Shown here piece by piece: positions 25,307 through 38,064 of a stretch of 64,000 bases of DNA. How positions within the stretch are numbered: the stretch's first letter is position 1; every line of letters begins with the position of its first letter. Below the pieces are notes generated by a model. The model had not been told where the DNA came from. It made no database searches and worked only from the letters and a program-made list of their open reading frames with translations. The position numbers and the translations under genes were made by a program. The stretch is from contig OX442415.1 in NCBI GenBank assembly GCA_949361645.1, positions 23,169,790 through 23,233,789 on the forward strand, read 5' to 3'. This DNA is from Spongilla lacustris (Eukaryota > Porifera > Demospongiae > Spongillida > Spongillidae).

Positions 25307-26409
25307 ATAGGGGGACTTCTACCAGGCCAGGTGTTAGTAATCTATTGTATTAAAACTTACCTGACCCGTTACGACCCGAAACCCTACCCTAACCCTAATC
25401 GCTAACCCAGCGGAATCCAGCTTATGGGCGCCCGCTAATCACGATAGGGGGTGAATCAAGCTCCCCTGACAATTATAGAAACTGAATGCATTTATAGACT
25501 TCTGCATGCCTTTTAATAAATGTTTCAAGTTTGTCTCTAATTCAAACATCTTTACCCGAACCTTAGGGACCTGCTGCGCGTCATCGCGCTGGAACACGTC
25601 ACCCTGTGCATGGTCATCTTAAGGTTCTGTCAAAAAAACATTCCAGAGACTACGTACCGTTAGATAATCAAAAGGTATTGAAGTTTAATTATGAATAGCT
25701 TATTAATACCATAGCTTAGCTCACATTCATTCTATGTTGAAAATTTGCAGCCAAGGATTATGGCTTACAACAATTTGGATGCCGAGTGTTCTGTAGTGCA
25801 GGAGAACACCCAGGATTCAGCAGAGTTTGTTCACAGTGTGCACAAGACAATTTAGACAGAGGAATTTACATGGGAACCATGTAACATTATAGCTGTAATT
25901 TTTGTGATTTATTATGCCTGTGATTTTATTATGCCTGTGAGGAAATCAAATTGTGTTTGCATGTACATGTACAGACATATATAACATAATTGTGCGCTTA
26001 GAGCACGAGCCATCGCTCAAATATCAATTCGATGAGCGTTTAAGTAACAATCTTGCTTTCACACCTTTGAGTTTACAGTATAGTATACTATACTCACGTC
26101 AGTCGCGTGAACGAGCGTGTGAAAAATTCATACACATATTAAATTGTACTCCTCTCATTCCTGAAGATTATGTGATATTGACAACATGTCAAGTATATTC
26201 ACGATTACATCATTAGGACACACTGCAAATCACTGTCATACAGATATTCTTGTAAAGTGGAGTTTTGTGCTTGGTATGTTAAACGATGTTTCTAATGCTT
26301 GTCTATGCTTATAATGTGATCAAAACATTCTTGGTTGGCAAAATGCACTGCATGGAACTGATCTGAGAAGGTAGTACATGGTACATGACCTCAGGGCATG
26401 CATGGATAA
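24712..26409. other. Intergenic, repeat-rich
   Basis: Upstream of the receptor gene. It contains a G homopolymer at 25279-25306 flanked by GTGACTCCAGGTCATTCGTC-type inverted sequence. A 400-bp dispersed repeat (25950-26360) is listed separately. No gene was recognised. Confidence 0.5.
25950..26360. repeat. Dispersed repeat, copy 1 (second at 30480-30920)
   Basis: The two copies share CAATTCGATGAGCGT and a central block that translates to HEPS(L/H)KYQFDER, then SRERAC. They stay parallel through the TGTCATAC and ATGATGTGATCAAAACAT segments. The shared open frame (about 60 residues) could be a remnant of a repeat-encoded protein, but stops and indels differ between copies. Confidence 0.7.
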
Positions 26410-27600
26410 ACACTGTGAGAATGATGATTTTGCAGTAGTAAAGGTGGACATGCGCAATATGCTTTTAAATTGGTCTCCAGACAGACCATACTAGATGAAT
26501 GTGCTCTCCATTTCCCCGAGCTTTTACCCTGGGCCATTAGGTGCTATGCTGCTCATCCCTTGCTGTGGCACCCGATGGGTCATATCTCATCAGTAGCGGG
26601 TGTCCAACAAGATGACCCTCTGGGACCCCTGCTCTTGGCACTTGTTCTGCAGAAGATCATAAATTCCATTGATGCTGATGATGACTGTGTCCACATCCTC
26701 TATCAAGCCTGGTACCTCGACAATGGGACCTTAGCCAGCAAGAAATCTGCTATCCTTCATGCTCTTTCTCTGTCGGATTCTATTGGGCTAGCCCTTTGCA
26801 TTTTTGTAAATCTGTCCAAATTTGAGGTGTTTTGTAAAGGTGACACCAGCGAGTTTCCTCCATCTATGAAATCCTCCTCTCATGTACCTTACCTTGACTT
26901 ATTTGGTGCTCCTATAGGGGGCTTACCTTTTCTGTGGAAATTATGCAGCTTCAAAGTGTTTAGATGAATTTGTTATCCAGACTGGTATAAGTAGGGGCCT
27001 CAGACCCTCAGGTGGCCTTAATTGAGCTTTCTGTTGTGTGGGAGCTATATCATAAATTAATCCATTTGGCTAGAGCTACCCCACCATGTTTAGTCACAGA
27101 GGCACTTCAGCTGTTTGATGTTGAGGTTAGGCAATGCTTCGCACAGATTGTGATTGTGCATGGCAGCAGGCCAACTGAATCTAAGTCATGAAGGTCTTGG
27201 GCTCCACTCAATTTCCTACCACTCCTCAGCTGTCTATATTGCCTACCTTTGTGCTTCCAGCTTTGGTCAGTGATGCCCAGAATCCACACCTATCTCACGT
27301 GGTTGATCTCTTCAACAAGTTTGTCTCCCAGCCTGAGGTAATCTCTGCGGATGCTATCACAGCCTCACCCATCCACCAAAGGTTACTGTCAAAAGACGTT
27401 TAGAGGACCACCAGTTCTCATTGTTGTTTGAAGCATCATCACCTGCCGCCAAGGCGCAGCTGCTCTCTGTGTCAGCACCTCATGCTGCATCCTGGCTACT
27501 AGCCATACATTCTCCTGGTCTTGACCTGCACTTTGACCCTTATGAGCTGCAAATTTCATCCAATGGTGGCTAGGGATGGACACGGCTAGAGGCTCCTCGT
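26410..27600 (+). pseudogene. Decayed reverse transcriptase (GVQQxDPLGP type)
   Basis: Several frames on the plus strand together spell a reverse transcriptase. KVDMRN near 26450 is followed by SRQTILDECALHFPELLPWA, GVQQDDPLGPLLLALVL and a catalytic-site relic YLDNG. After frameshifts come ALIELSVVWELYHKLIHLAR and SKRLEDHQFSLLFEASS. The usual GVQQGDPLGP and YLDDG are altered, and there are several stops. The family is a non-LTR-like RT common in marine invertebrates; I cannot name the clade. The fragment at 21334-21684 looks like the next downstream part of the same family. Confidence 0.7.
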
Positions 27601-28569
27601 GTTCTTTGTGCTCTGGCATAGCTCCAGGCCGTAGCCAGGGGGGTGCAAACGGGTGCAATTGCACCCCCCCCCACTGGATGCAAGGTCTGCTTGGCAGGCT
27701 ATGAATATTATCCACTTGATTGTTTATCAGTTGCATATTTGAACGAGAACTGCCAGACTGCCAGTAGTTGTCAGCATGTATATTGTGTGATCCAAATGTA
27801 GGATCGGAAAGATAGCTACAAGGCATCGTGCATGTATCATACTTGGTGTACATGTAAACAGCTCCCTACTGCATCCAGTACCCCATCCCAATAGCAAGTA
27901 CTCCGGTCCGGCATTCCCTCCTATATTTAATTTATTTAGCCCTTTGGGCCTTTGGGTGCCAAGGGCATATTTATATATTTATCACAGTCCAATGTCCATG
28001 ATAGCAGGACATACATGTAAATGGATGCACAATAATAACCTCACTTCAGTTCTTGAAGATGGGTGCAATGAGTTATATAGGAGGAGAAATATGGTACATG
28101 CATAGACCATTTATAGGAAGTACTGAGTACAACTGTTCAAATTTCAGCAACACTACACAAACTGCTACCAGTGCATCCCACAGGTCATATGGAACATGCA
28201 CGTGTGCACATTCTTGATGTGGGAGAAACTGACGGAAGTAGTTATCAGCAATTCAATAGACAGTTTGTAGAGCAAATCATATATATGTACAGTACTTGAG
28301 AGTGGCATGCAAACATTATTTGGTACATGTAATGTACATGCACAAGGTATACCATGTACATAATTGCATCATTATTATATACATCTGGCACCCGAAGAGT
28401 TATAGAGTGCTCCATACAAAACGATACCTGTTACAGTTGTCGTCTGCTTGGTTCTGACTTGGTTTCAAATGCGAACAAATTATTACACTATTGGAATCTA
28501 AGCATCTGTGCTCACAAGCAACTCGGCAGTTTTTTCGTATGCATGGAACTGAAAATAATATAAAAATAA

Positions 28570-29000
28570 TTCAGTGTTTTTGTAGTTTATACATCAAACA
28601 AGCGTTAGCTCCTGGGGCTCTGCCCCCGACCCCGATTCGGGAGCACTGCCCCCTAGCTGGGCTGGAGGGGTGCACCGGTGCACCCCTCCCACACCCTCCC
28701 CGGGTCTTTCTCAATTTCGTACAAACCCTGCATCTGGCAGTGTGGGCCCTACCATACATGTATTATCCAGGCTGCACCACTGGTTGAGTCCACTTATAAC
28801 ATGCTTTGCACACCCCCCCCCCCCCCCCCCCCCCCCAACACACAACCTGGCTACGGGCCTGAACGCGTTCAGTATCGTCGTGCGCATGCGTACCGAAGAA
28901 ATCATATGAATTGTTTTGCGGGTGGGGGGAGGGGGGGGGGGGTACAACCAAGCCGCCCCTCCCCCCCCCGGATCCGCCACTGCTGCTAAGTGACGTTGGC
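28570..29000. mobile_element. GC-rich non-autonomous elements with G/C homopolymers
   Basis: A GGGGCTCTGCCCCCGACCCC block related to sequences at 18830 and 30305 is followed by a C run at 28807-28836. A G run then leads to a right end CGGATCCGCCACTG at about 28984. The ending is the complement of CAGTGGCGGATCC, a terminus seen repeatedly in this window. Boundaries on the left are not resolved, so more than one element may be nested. Confidence 0.55.
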
Positions 29001-29543
29001 GCTATCAATCGATTCTCCGAAGACCAGTTATTCCTTTTTTTAAGTTTGTCGTGGCCTCGTGGGATTAATTATATATAGGTTGATCATTAACGCAAAACTG
29101 TGCACGAATTTTCTTTGGGTTAGCTATCGAAGTTCTCATCGTGCTAAAATAGTTTTAGTTTTTACGGTCTGACGGGTGCACTGCGCCATTTATTTGGGTT
29201 TGAACATGCGAGTAAGTGGTAGTTTCGTGAATTACGACTGATACCATCCTTTTGTGGAGGTGTTTCATCGTTGTATAGTCTTACCGTCTTTGAGGGTATC
29301 AAAAGGGCCCTTAAAGGGAATTGTGACTGCTTTGAATTATTTGACCTATATGCATGTACATGTACAAACATATACAATAGTAACATACATGTGTATGTTC
29401 TCGTGACGTTGTATTCTTACATGTATACGTCTATATAAGCTGGATAATTGCACATAATAATAATAATAATATATACGCTGGAGACCACTTACACTTTTAT
29501 CCCCCGAGCTTACCGTGCATGGATCACAAAATAGATTACAAGC

Positions 29544-29617
29544 AGTGGCGATCCAGGGGGGGGGGGGGGGGGGTCTAAGGGGTCTAAAGACCCCCCCCCC
29601 CCCCCCCCCCCCCCCCC
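29544..29617. mobile_element. Short element end with CAGTGGCGATCC terminus and G/C runs
   Basis: CAGTGGCGATCCAGG at 29544 is followed by about 22 G, the repeated phrase GGGGTCTAAGG, then about 28 C. It shares its terminus with 28984, 40679 and 41823. Only one end is clear. Confidence 0.5.
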
Positions 29618-29734
29618 TCGGCCCGACCTGTTATGAAGAATGAATAATTAATTACATGATTGACGAGTTGAAAAACGAAGCGTTTAGTGAACGCAAGTGA
29701 ACTGATTAGCGAGTTAGCATTCGATCGCGATCCA

Positions 29735-29943
<209 letters not shown>

Positions 29944-30289
29944 GGGTCTAAAGCCAAGGCTCTCCAAGCGGGTTTAATTAGATTACTGCTGCGCGATGGA
30001 ATGGTGTGAGCAAGAAGTATGAAGCGATCAAAAGAAGATAGTTTACCTCAGGAAACAGGTAGAGCTAAATCAAGTAGGTATATAATACTATTAAAGTTAA
30101 AACGTGTGTGTCGTTTAGACCAGAATACGGTCACATTGGCTTTGCGTAGAGTTTTCTATTCGCTATCCTTATCCACGTTGACTCAGGCAAGCTTCTATAT
30201 TAATCAATTCGAACATTGCGCTTGCTAGCTACATGTATTAATATTGAATACACTTTCAAAGTATGCTTATTTTCATGCTACATGAATGC

Positions 30290-30480
30290 AAAAGTGAAAG
30301 GCGGCTGGGGCTTTGCCCCAGGCCCCACTGGGGGAGCTTTCCCCAGACCCCCTAGCTCTTACGGGAGGGGGCATGCCGCCTCCAGTACCCACCCCCGCTT
30401 GTGAATATAGTTATTAGACCCCCCCCCCTTCCTGAAATCCCGGAAACGCCGCTGACAACTGACTTGTTTTATGCATATGT
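30290..30480. mobile_element. GC-rich element remnant ending CGCCGCTG
   Basis: GGCTGGGGCTTTGCCCCAGG and CCCACTGGGGGAGC match the blocks at 18830 and 28615. Its right part CCCTTCCTGAAATCCCGG, then AAACGCCGCTG, looks like a transposon terminus similar to the CAGTGGCGGATCC class. The neighbouring dispersed repeat copy 2 begins at 30480. Confidence 0.45.
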
Positions 30481-30920
30481 ACATGTAGCAACCTTGCGCT
30501 TACAGCACGAGCCATCGCACAAATATCAATTCGATGAGCGTGCAAGTAACAACCTTCCTTCCACACCTTTGAAGATCGCTCTATACTACATGTATAACAA
30601 CGAACAGCTTCCAAACCTATATCAGTCACGTGAACGAGCGTGTAACAATTCGTACACACATTCAATGGAAAAGTAGCGTTTCATGTAGATCTATTTCTCC
30701 CATTCAGATGTATACGTGATGTTGACAATATGTCAAATACCCTGTCATGTGTATCTTCATGATTACATCATTATGACATAAATCACTGTCATACATACGG
30801 AAGATATTCTTGTAAAGAGGAATGTTTGCTTGGTATGCTACACGATGTTACTATTACTCCTCTATGCGTATGATGTGATCAAAACATACATGTACTTGGT
30901 TTGCAAAATGCACTGGGCCT
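30480..30920. repeat. Dispersed repeat, copy 2
   Basis: Homologous to 25950-26360 over most of its length, same orientation. It contains the shared CACGAGCCATCGC and CAATTCGATGAGCGT blocks. Confidence 0.7.
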
Positions 30921-31256
30921 TAGTACATTTTTGTTAGATTCACCCATGATAATAACATGGAACATGACTCAATGTGACATGTGCAGTCATTGGAGATCGC
31001 TGTGTTGAATAGACATGCTGCCTCAGTTGCTTGTTGTGCCTACGCTGCAGCTAACTTTTATACAGCTCTGCATCATTACAGATTGCAATAAAAATTTATA
31101 ACGTCATAGCCTTTAACCCTCCCCCAAAGTCATAATGACGCAGTTTTTCCAAAAACAGATTGGATAAGCCCCCTTATACAATCGCTCTTGTATAAACGAA
31201 AGCTCAAGCTGGTACTTTCCATTCACTCAAAAATAAATGCAAATAAATGGAATTTA

Positions 31257-34200
31257 TTACAGGTTGTATATTAATTCAGTACATAAATTGAAGATGATAA
31301 TAGTCTGATAAATCCATGATTTATAATTGTAGCTTTTGCTGCAATAACGGCCATAAAGTACATAGCAAATGTTTATAACTATAAAATATAATGCATGCCA
31401 ATTACAAGATACAACTAAATGCCTTCGACGCTTCTCTGCAAACTGCCTTTGATGAATTTGTATAACAGCCTTGTTCCTCAACAAAGTTGCTTCTTTGGAA
31501 TACATGAGATTGTACTCTGCAACCGCATATGAATTCAATAAAGATTTAAAAATATTCATGCCGAACTTACTTGCTTAAAATGTACTGCTTTCCATGTGAA
31601 AAGTATGTTTCATTTGACTTAACGAAATCCGTTGATAGTTTCAGGTCAAAAACAAGTGACTTATAAGTATAGATGAAAAATACATTTATTTGGTGAAATT
31701 TAATGGCTTTTTACCTTAATGAAGTCACTTGATGAGGATATGGAATGTTCCAGTTTTGCTACAGCTTCATCGAGAAGCATTCCAGCTGCTTCAAAGTTAC
31801 CTGTTCTCAATGCAGTTAATAAAGCAAAGTGTATAGCTCGTTTTATGTATGCATGTGATATTACCAGTATGTCACTCATATACTCAATGCACATAGTGTA
31901 TACACACTACTGTACTACATACAAATGATAAGCATAACTGAAAGAATGTCAGTACCAGTAAAGGGGAAAGATATCACAGAAAGCTTAAAGTTAATCTCAA
32001 TGCAGATAAACTAATAACCCATGCCAATAGCTACCTTGGTCAGCTAGAATCTGTGCATCCTTCATAGCACCCACAGCTAACATTCTATTTTTGTGCTGAT
32101 CCACATCAGTATCTGGTATGCCAGGATTAATTTCTTTATAGAGAAAGAAAAATGCACTGAGTGAAAAGTCATATGTACATGCACATGCACCAGCAAAAGC
32201 AGGTACCTGTTCTGTTCACCACCAGTTCACATGTGACGGACTCCATAGTACACTGTTTCACGTTGAAGTAAGAGAGGGTGGCCACTATGACATTAGATTT
32301 TCCTGCAGTTGGAGATGCAGATAGGACCAAGTGCAGCAAAATGTCTTTCCTTTCATCTGATTGAATATCCCCCCAAAACACTTCACAACTGTGGTATGTA
32401 GAGATACAACACAATCAGGTATTTGTATAATGATTTTTGCTATAATTAGTACCAATGAAAGGTAAATAATGCGTGTAAAAATGTCCAAAAAAGCTGTACA
32501 TGTTCATTGTGAAATAGAAATCAAGATTTCATATTTTAATACTCTCAAATGTAAATTAATGATGATATGAAGTTTTAAAATAACTATATCATCTACCGAA
32601 CATTTACAGTCTATTCACACAATTAACTTATTCTAAGTTATAAATGTACAAATACGCACACCATGCAGTGTGTGTGTGTACTTGTGTATGTGTGTGTGAA
32701 GCACAGTTTTGAGTTCTGATTTTGGTGAATTAGAAATGCAATCCTGTCGATGGATTGATTATAAACTTTTCTGGCACATTCATGACGTGTACAGAATTGG
32801 GGCGCAGAATTACGTGAGTGCAAGTATAATTTGTATGTAACTGGACAAGAATTGTTGAATGGTAGGAAAAGAAAAATGCTCAAAACGTGCATAAGGAATA
32901 GTATTGAGTATGGGTGGCGTGAAAAAAAAGTAACAGCTAACTGAATGTTCTAGCTTCTCGCTTTGTAAACAGGCAGCTGGAAATATCAAACAAACCTTTA
33001 TATACCATTCGCAGATCGTGCATTGTATGACACACGTATATGTGAGCCTAGTGAATAAACATTAATGATCAATTCAAATACACACTTTACATGTGTACAA
33101 ATTATAGGAAGGAAATATTGCTTTGGATTAATTCAATGCTGATACAAAGTTACTAACACAGGCTCATTTTCTCAAGCATCTCATCCAATTACCCAGAAAA
33201 TAATGTGCACACAATGGTCACATGCATCATGTGGATACAAAACCAGAAGTATGGTGAGTAAAAAAAAAACACATTCTTTCACCTTTTTTTAGGTATGTTC
33301 CAGTTGACAGCATTATTTGCATGTGCTGCAATCAGCTGATTGTCTCCATTTATCTCCATTTTCAATGATAGCTTTTGTCCTACTGTAGATAGAAGTCCAC
33401 CAATGCAGTCAGCAAACGATTGTGAAACCTTGCCGGAGATAAATGGAGTTTTAACATATCAATATACATTATCTACACAAAATTGTATTGGTTTAGCTGC
33501 TACAAACATAAGTTGTTACCTGAACATTTCAACTGGAAGCCATTGGTTAATATTTACATATTAGCTAATTTACACATACTTACACATTACCACATATATG
33601 AATGAGGCCATGAGCCTGGTGCAGGTTAACTTCAGAGGGTTATTTTTGTAATCAACATAATCTATTATATTCTTCGTGGTATGGTTGTGTGCAATGCAAC
33701 TTTCCATCACAAAAGGTACCTTATCATTTGCGTCTATGTAGTAATACATCCCTCCACCCTGTGTTGATATGGCTTCCAATAGGCCTGCGTCGTGGTCAGA
33801 GCCAAAACCAAACGTGTATACAGTCCCATCAAAATACTATGATGAGATGCATGATTCAAAAATATTAGTAGTCTAAATTTCATGTCATTCAGTATTCTAA
33901 CTACTTATTACCTCATTTTCACTATCAGGGTCTTGAATTTCAATCATGTTCGCTATTATGCTATCTTTCAATTTAATTCCCTTATTTGCCAAACCATCTG
34001 TAAGCAGCAGAACAGATTGAACTTGAGCCCTCTTAGTAGTACTGTTATGTGTAATTTGTTGCATTCCTAGTTGGATACAAATGGTGGAAAAAAATTAAAG
34101 ACACACCCTTAACTACATGTATATAAATAACAATTGTGCTGCTAGACAATAACGTGGTCCTGCAACAGATGGATTTTGTCATCCAAACCTGTGTTATCCT

Positions 34201-37192
34201 ACTGTGTGAGAATAAATGAAAATATGAAGGTAACAATATATATTATCCTTAAATCATTCTCTTTTGGTGATCTATGGTTTGATTTGCAAAAAGGATCGAA
34301 GGAACAAGGGTGATACATGTACAAAAACTTAACAGTGTTATAGCAATTTAGCACTTTTGTAGTAATGACGTACATATGTTGCTTTATTAGTTTATTTAAC
34401 GATTGGACGATAATCATCCATGCACAATATACAGACCTATCGAACTATTACATGTACACTGTAAAGACACATTTTGTTTCATTCAAAGGGGATATTACGT
34501 CATATCATAGATACCATTTGTTTAGATCGATCTACCCATCACCTAAAAAGTTTTAAAGTGACTCATTAGTATAATTATGCATTCCTTAAATCCTGGCCTA
34601 ATATGTAACGCAATGGTGCCAATACGGAATCGATGGCAACTTGGCACCACATACACGCACATGGATTCGACCTACCATTGATGAAATTGCATATGTCTGT
34701 ATCATCATCATACACATGTATAACGAACTGTTACTGCAGTGAGTTGCGTGTGCGTTTCCCTGTCATTGGTATGCGTATAATTGGTGAGTACGGGGGTTAT
34801 TAGCCTCGCTTCACTCCGCCCCTGAGTCCCCCTGAGTGCTGTTCCCTCTCTCGTTTGTTACAGCAGCCATGCATACACTGACATGTAGAGCCTATCTCTT
34901 TGAAGCTGCACTTCGTCTGTCCTAGCTATTCAATATGAATTGTTAACACGAATCTCTCTATTCCGAATTAACTCATACTCAAAATGACAATAGCACTAAC
35001 CTTTTAGTAGACCTCCACAGAGGTTTGTAGCTGTACCAGCTTCCATGGCCTCAACAATGCATTTTGCTCTAATCTTGTTTTCTTCTATCATATTGACCAA
35101 TCTCAAATTGACTTTAACATCAGAATCATAGGTTACCAATGAAAAACGGTCACGTTGTGTTACTGCAGGAAAACTGAGAATAAAGTTAAGCATGTACATG
35201 TACTATTTCTGTATGAGTAGAGCCTGTGACGATAGAACACATAACAATTCATATTTTAGGGTCAACTATCGATAAGCTTTGTCCTTACCGCTTACTGGTT
35301 ATCTGATACCGTTAAGCAACCGGTAAGACACTTTTCTTATTCATTATCGTTCACGTCTTTCTTGTAATTGATAATTTATATTTCTTGTACTGGCCTTCCA
35401 AATAAATTATTCGCGACAACATGTGGTCAAAATTAATGTTATGAATAAGTACTAGAGGGAATTTTCGCACTACAACATGAGTACATGTATGAATAGAGGT
35501 TGTTTCTAGCACTGTGACGTCAGAGCAACGAACTGTGCGTTTGCGGACACACGTAACCGATATAAATCAATATATACTGCCCTCTGGTGAGACTTGACGC
35601 TTTTAATTATTAACTTACATGTATAAAAATAAAGCTACTAGATAAGAAACACCAGAGGCTAAAATGCTTCGTCGTTACAAAAACCTAGGGTCCATATGAT
35701 CAAGTTGCCATTGCAGCTTCCTTGCTAAATATAAGGTTATTCCAAAGGAGATTATTGGCCATCGAAGGCCAACCAAAGTGCGAAATTAAATGGGATAGGT
35801 TGGACCAAGGACCATTAATAGTCCGAACACAACACTTGGGAACCCATCAATAACCTTGCAGGCTATGAAGGAATGCATGCAAGTAACTAATAAGGAAGGC
35901 CACAACTGCCAAATGATACAAAGATGCCAACAGATACCCTTTGGACACGCCTATATATACCTTAGCGGTAATCATTACCGTTCAGTAAGAAAGATTATCG
36001 GTAAGTTTTTTTTATCGATAGGCGTAGAGTACTGAAGGAATACGACTAGTGTCCAAATTGGTATGGCACCTACATGCTTAGTATCATAATCCTGTAAATA
36101 TTACACGCTATACATGTATATATTCGTGTCTGTCGAGTGCAACCGAGAGTGCATGCCACGGCAATTTCAACGATTTTTAAAAAATTTTCTTATTTAGTTA
36201 ATAACGTCATGCAATGGTGGCTTCACATCGGCTCTGCTAGCCTTAAAGTATTTAGCCATACCGGCGTCCTTGAAACTTGTAAATGCAAGAGGTGTTAGAT
36301 GGACATAGGGGGGAAAAATCATCTTCTTGCGGTTAAACTGACGAAATTTTAAATGCATAAATATTAATATATAAATGCTGTAGTTATTACTAAATTGCGA
36401 CCCCGGGACCGTCTTGAATCCAGGCCCGCCACCCCAACGTGACCGTAATGCTAAGATACGGTCTGTGTTCGTCCGTGAACGTGACCGGGACGATCGGGTA
36501 CGGTTAGCCGTTAACGTGGACCGGATCGATAATAGCCGACTGTTTGTAACGTTCGGGCGTAGGAACGAGTAGGCGTGATCTCTTTTGTCTGCGCTTTCTG
36601 AAATTCTATTCGTCAGCTGCTTTCACTATACATCGTAGGCCTTCGATGGCTCTACCCAAATACGCTCGCTGTCAAAGTCCAATTGATTGTACCGTACAAT
36701 GGGTGGGTGACTTTCCATAATCTACATGTACTAAGTATAACGCAGGTCTGTGGGCAGAAAATTCAAAACCCGTGTTATACATGTCGTTTTCATCACTCGT
36801 GTATTCCGTATACAACGTCTAATGTAGGCGTGACATGCACATGCAATTTTAAAAGGTTTGATATCAAAACTAATTATAAGGCTCGAACACTGAGGATACG
36901 TAACATCACAAAGCATAATATATTATTATTAGGGCAAGCAAAACTTACGTTGGCTTACTACAAATTGTAGCGTGGTTTTTACAAGATCGAGCTTTTCTCC
37001 CTCCATGGAGCCGCTCACATCTATTACAGCGACAATGTCCATAGGTACTCTCGACTCTGGTTTGGATGCTGGAGTGGTGACGCTCAGGACTGACCAGCAG
37101 TCGTGTTTCGACGCATGTGAATAGGTCGAAAATTCCGTCTTTGCAGAAAGTAAGAGCCTGATGTCCGCGGCCGTCGATGGTCCTGATGCCAT
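31257..37192 (-). CDS. vWA domain protein with Vwaint-like region, copy C
   Basis: Nine exons: 36949-37192, 35001-35162, 33912-34066, 33720-33836, 33283-33428, 32207-32388, 32035-32133, 31715-31800 and 31257-31565, giving 499 codons. Six of the eight internal exons have exactly the lengths seen in copy B (162, 117, 146, 182, 99, 86), with the same phases. The N-terminal Pro-rich tail of copy B is missing; the vWA metal site is complete (D58-V-S-G-S, T in TATNLCGG, D in LLTDG). The last exon is different: it reads through where copy B has intron 9 and ends in a basic helix (QRQFAEKRRRH) and a hydrophobic tail of about 45 residues. That could be a membrane anchor or just retained intron. The start could also be 37276, in frame upstream. 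Confidence 0.87.
35255..36030. mobile_element. Possible DNA element in intron 1 of vWA copy C
   Basis: The left part CTATCGATAAGCTTTGTCC, then TTACCGCTTA, is roughly complementary to the right part ACCGTTCAGTAAG...ATCGGTAAG...TTATCGATAGG. This suggests imperfect terminal inverted repeats about 770 bp apart. No coding frame is seen inside and no clean target duplication was identified. Confidence 0.35.
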
Positions 37193-37324
37193 TTTGAACG
37201 TAGGTGAGGAGATATTGTGAAGAGTGGCCGGTTGATTTAACACATGTAGGTCATTATATCCGCACCATTGCATCACCGTTGCATCAGCAGTTAAATGGCA
37301 TTCCTATAATTCTAAGGGCATGAA

Positions 37325-37524
37325 NNNNNNNNNNNNNNNNNNNNNNNNNNNNNNNNNNNNNNNNNNNNNNNNNNNNNNNNNNNNNNNNNNNNNNNNNNNN
37401 NNNNNNNNNNNNNNNNNNNNNNNNNNNNNNNNNNNNNNNNNNNNNNNNNNNNNNNNNNNNNNNNNNNNNNNNNNNNNNNNNNNNNNNNNNNNNNNNNNNN
37501 NNNNNNNNNNNNNNNNNNNNNNNN
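37325..37524. other. Assembly gap, 200 N
   Basis: Exactly 200 N, so a placeholder of unknown true size, next to a C homopolymer at 37525-37557. Adjacent sequence (CACTGGATCCTAGGATCC) is a GC-rich repeat end related to the one near 25220. Confidence 0.99.
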
Positions 37525-37557
<33 letters not shown>

Positions 37558-37973
37558 TTCCCCCTCCCACCCCGGTCTTTGTATCCTATACTCTAGGATC
37601 CGGTGACCCGGGGTCACTGGATCCTAGGATCCTAGGATACAATGACTGGTCCGGGCCGGCGGGTTTCACCCAATCCTCCGACGTTGACACCGGTTTACCT
37701 GGAACAGTTAGAGCTCGTAAAAGTTAAGGCCGTACGTTCGCTTGCCAATTCACGCTAAAAACGCCGGTTTCTTCTCTGCCCCTATTTAATTGGCGTCAAA
37801 GAAGTGTTCTGTCACGGAGGAAAGTGTCGGTCGGAGTAAATTGTCCTCCCGGACATTTTAATCCGGTGTCATACAAGATTCTGCACCACGAATAATTGGC
37901 ATCCTTCTTCAAAATAACCTAGGAATTTTGGCATAGCCACTCAAATAATTAGTGTACGTCAAATAAATGTATT

Positions 37974-38064
37974 CTCGTACCCAGACCCAAATGTACGTAA
38001 CGATGATGTGATGTTATACTGTAAGCGAGCAGCAGCGTTACGTACATTTGGGTCTGGGTACGAG
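37974..38064. mobile_element. Perfect palindromic MITE, 29-bp arms
   Basis: Left arm CTCGTACCCAGACCC, then AAATGTACGTAACG (37974-38002). The right arm (38036-38064) is its exact reverse complement, with a 33-bp spacer. Perfect arms imply recent origin. It belongs with 18700-18785. Confidence 0.88.
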
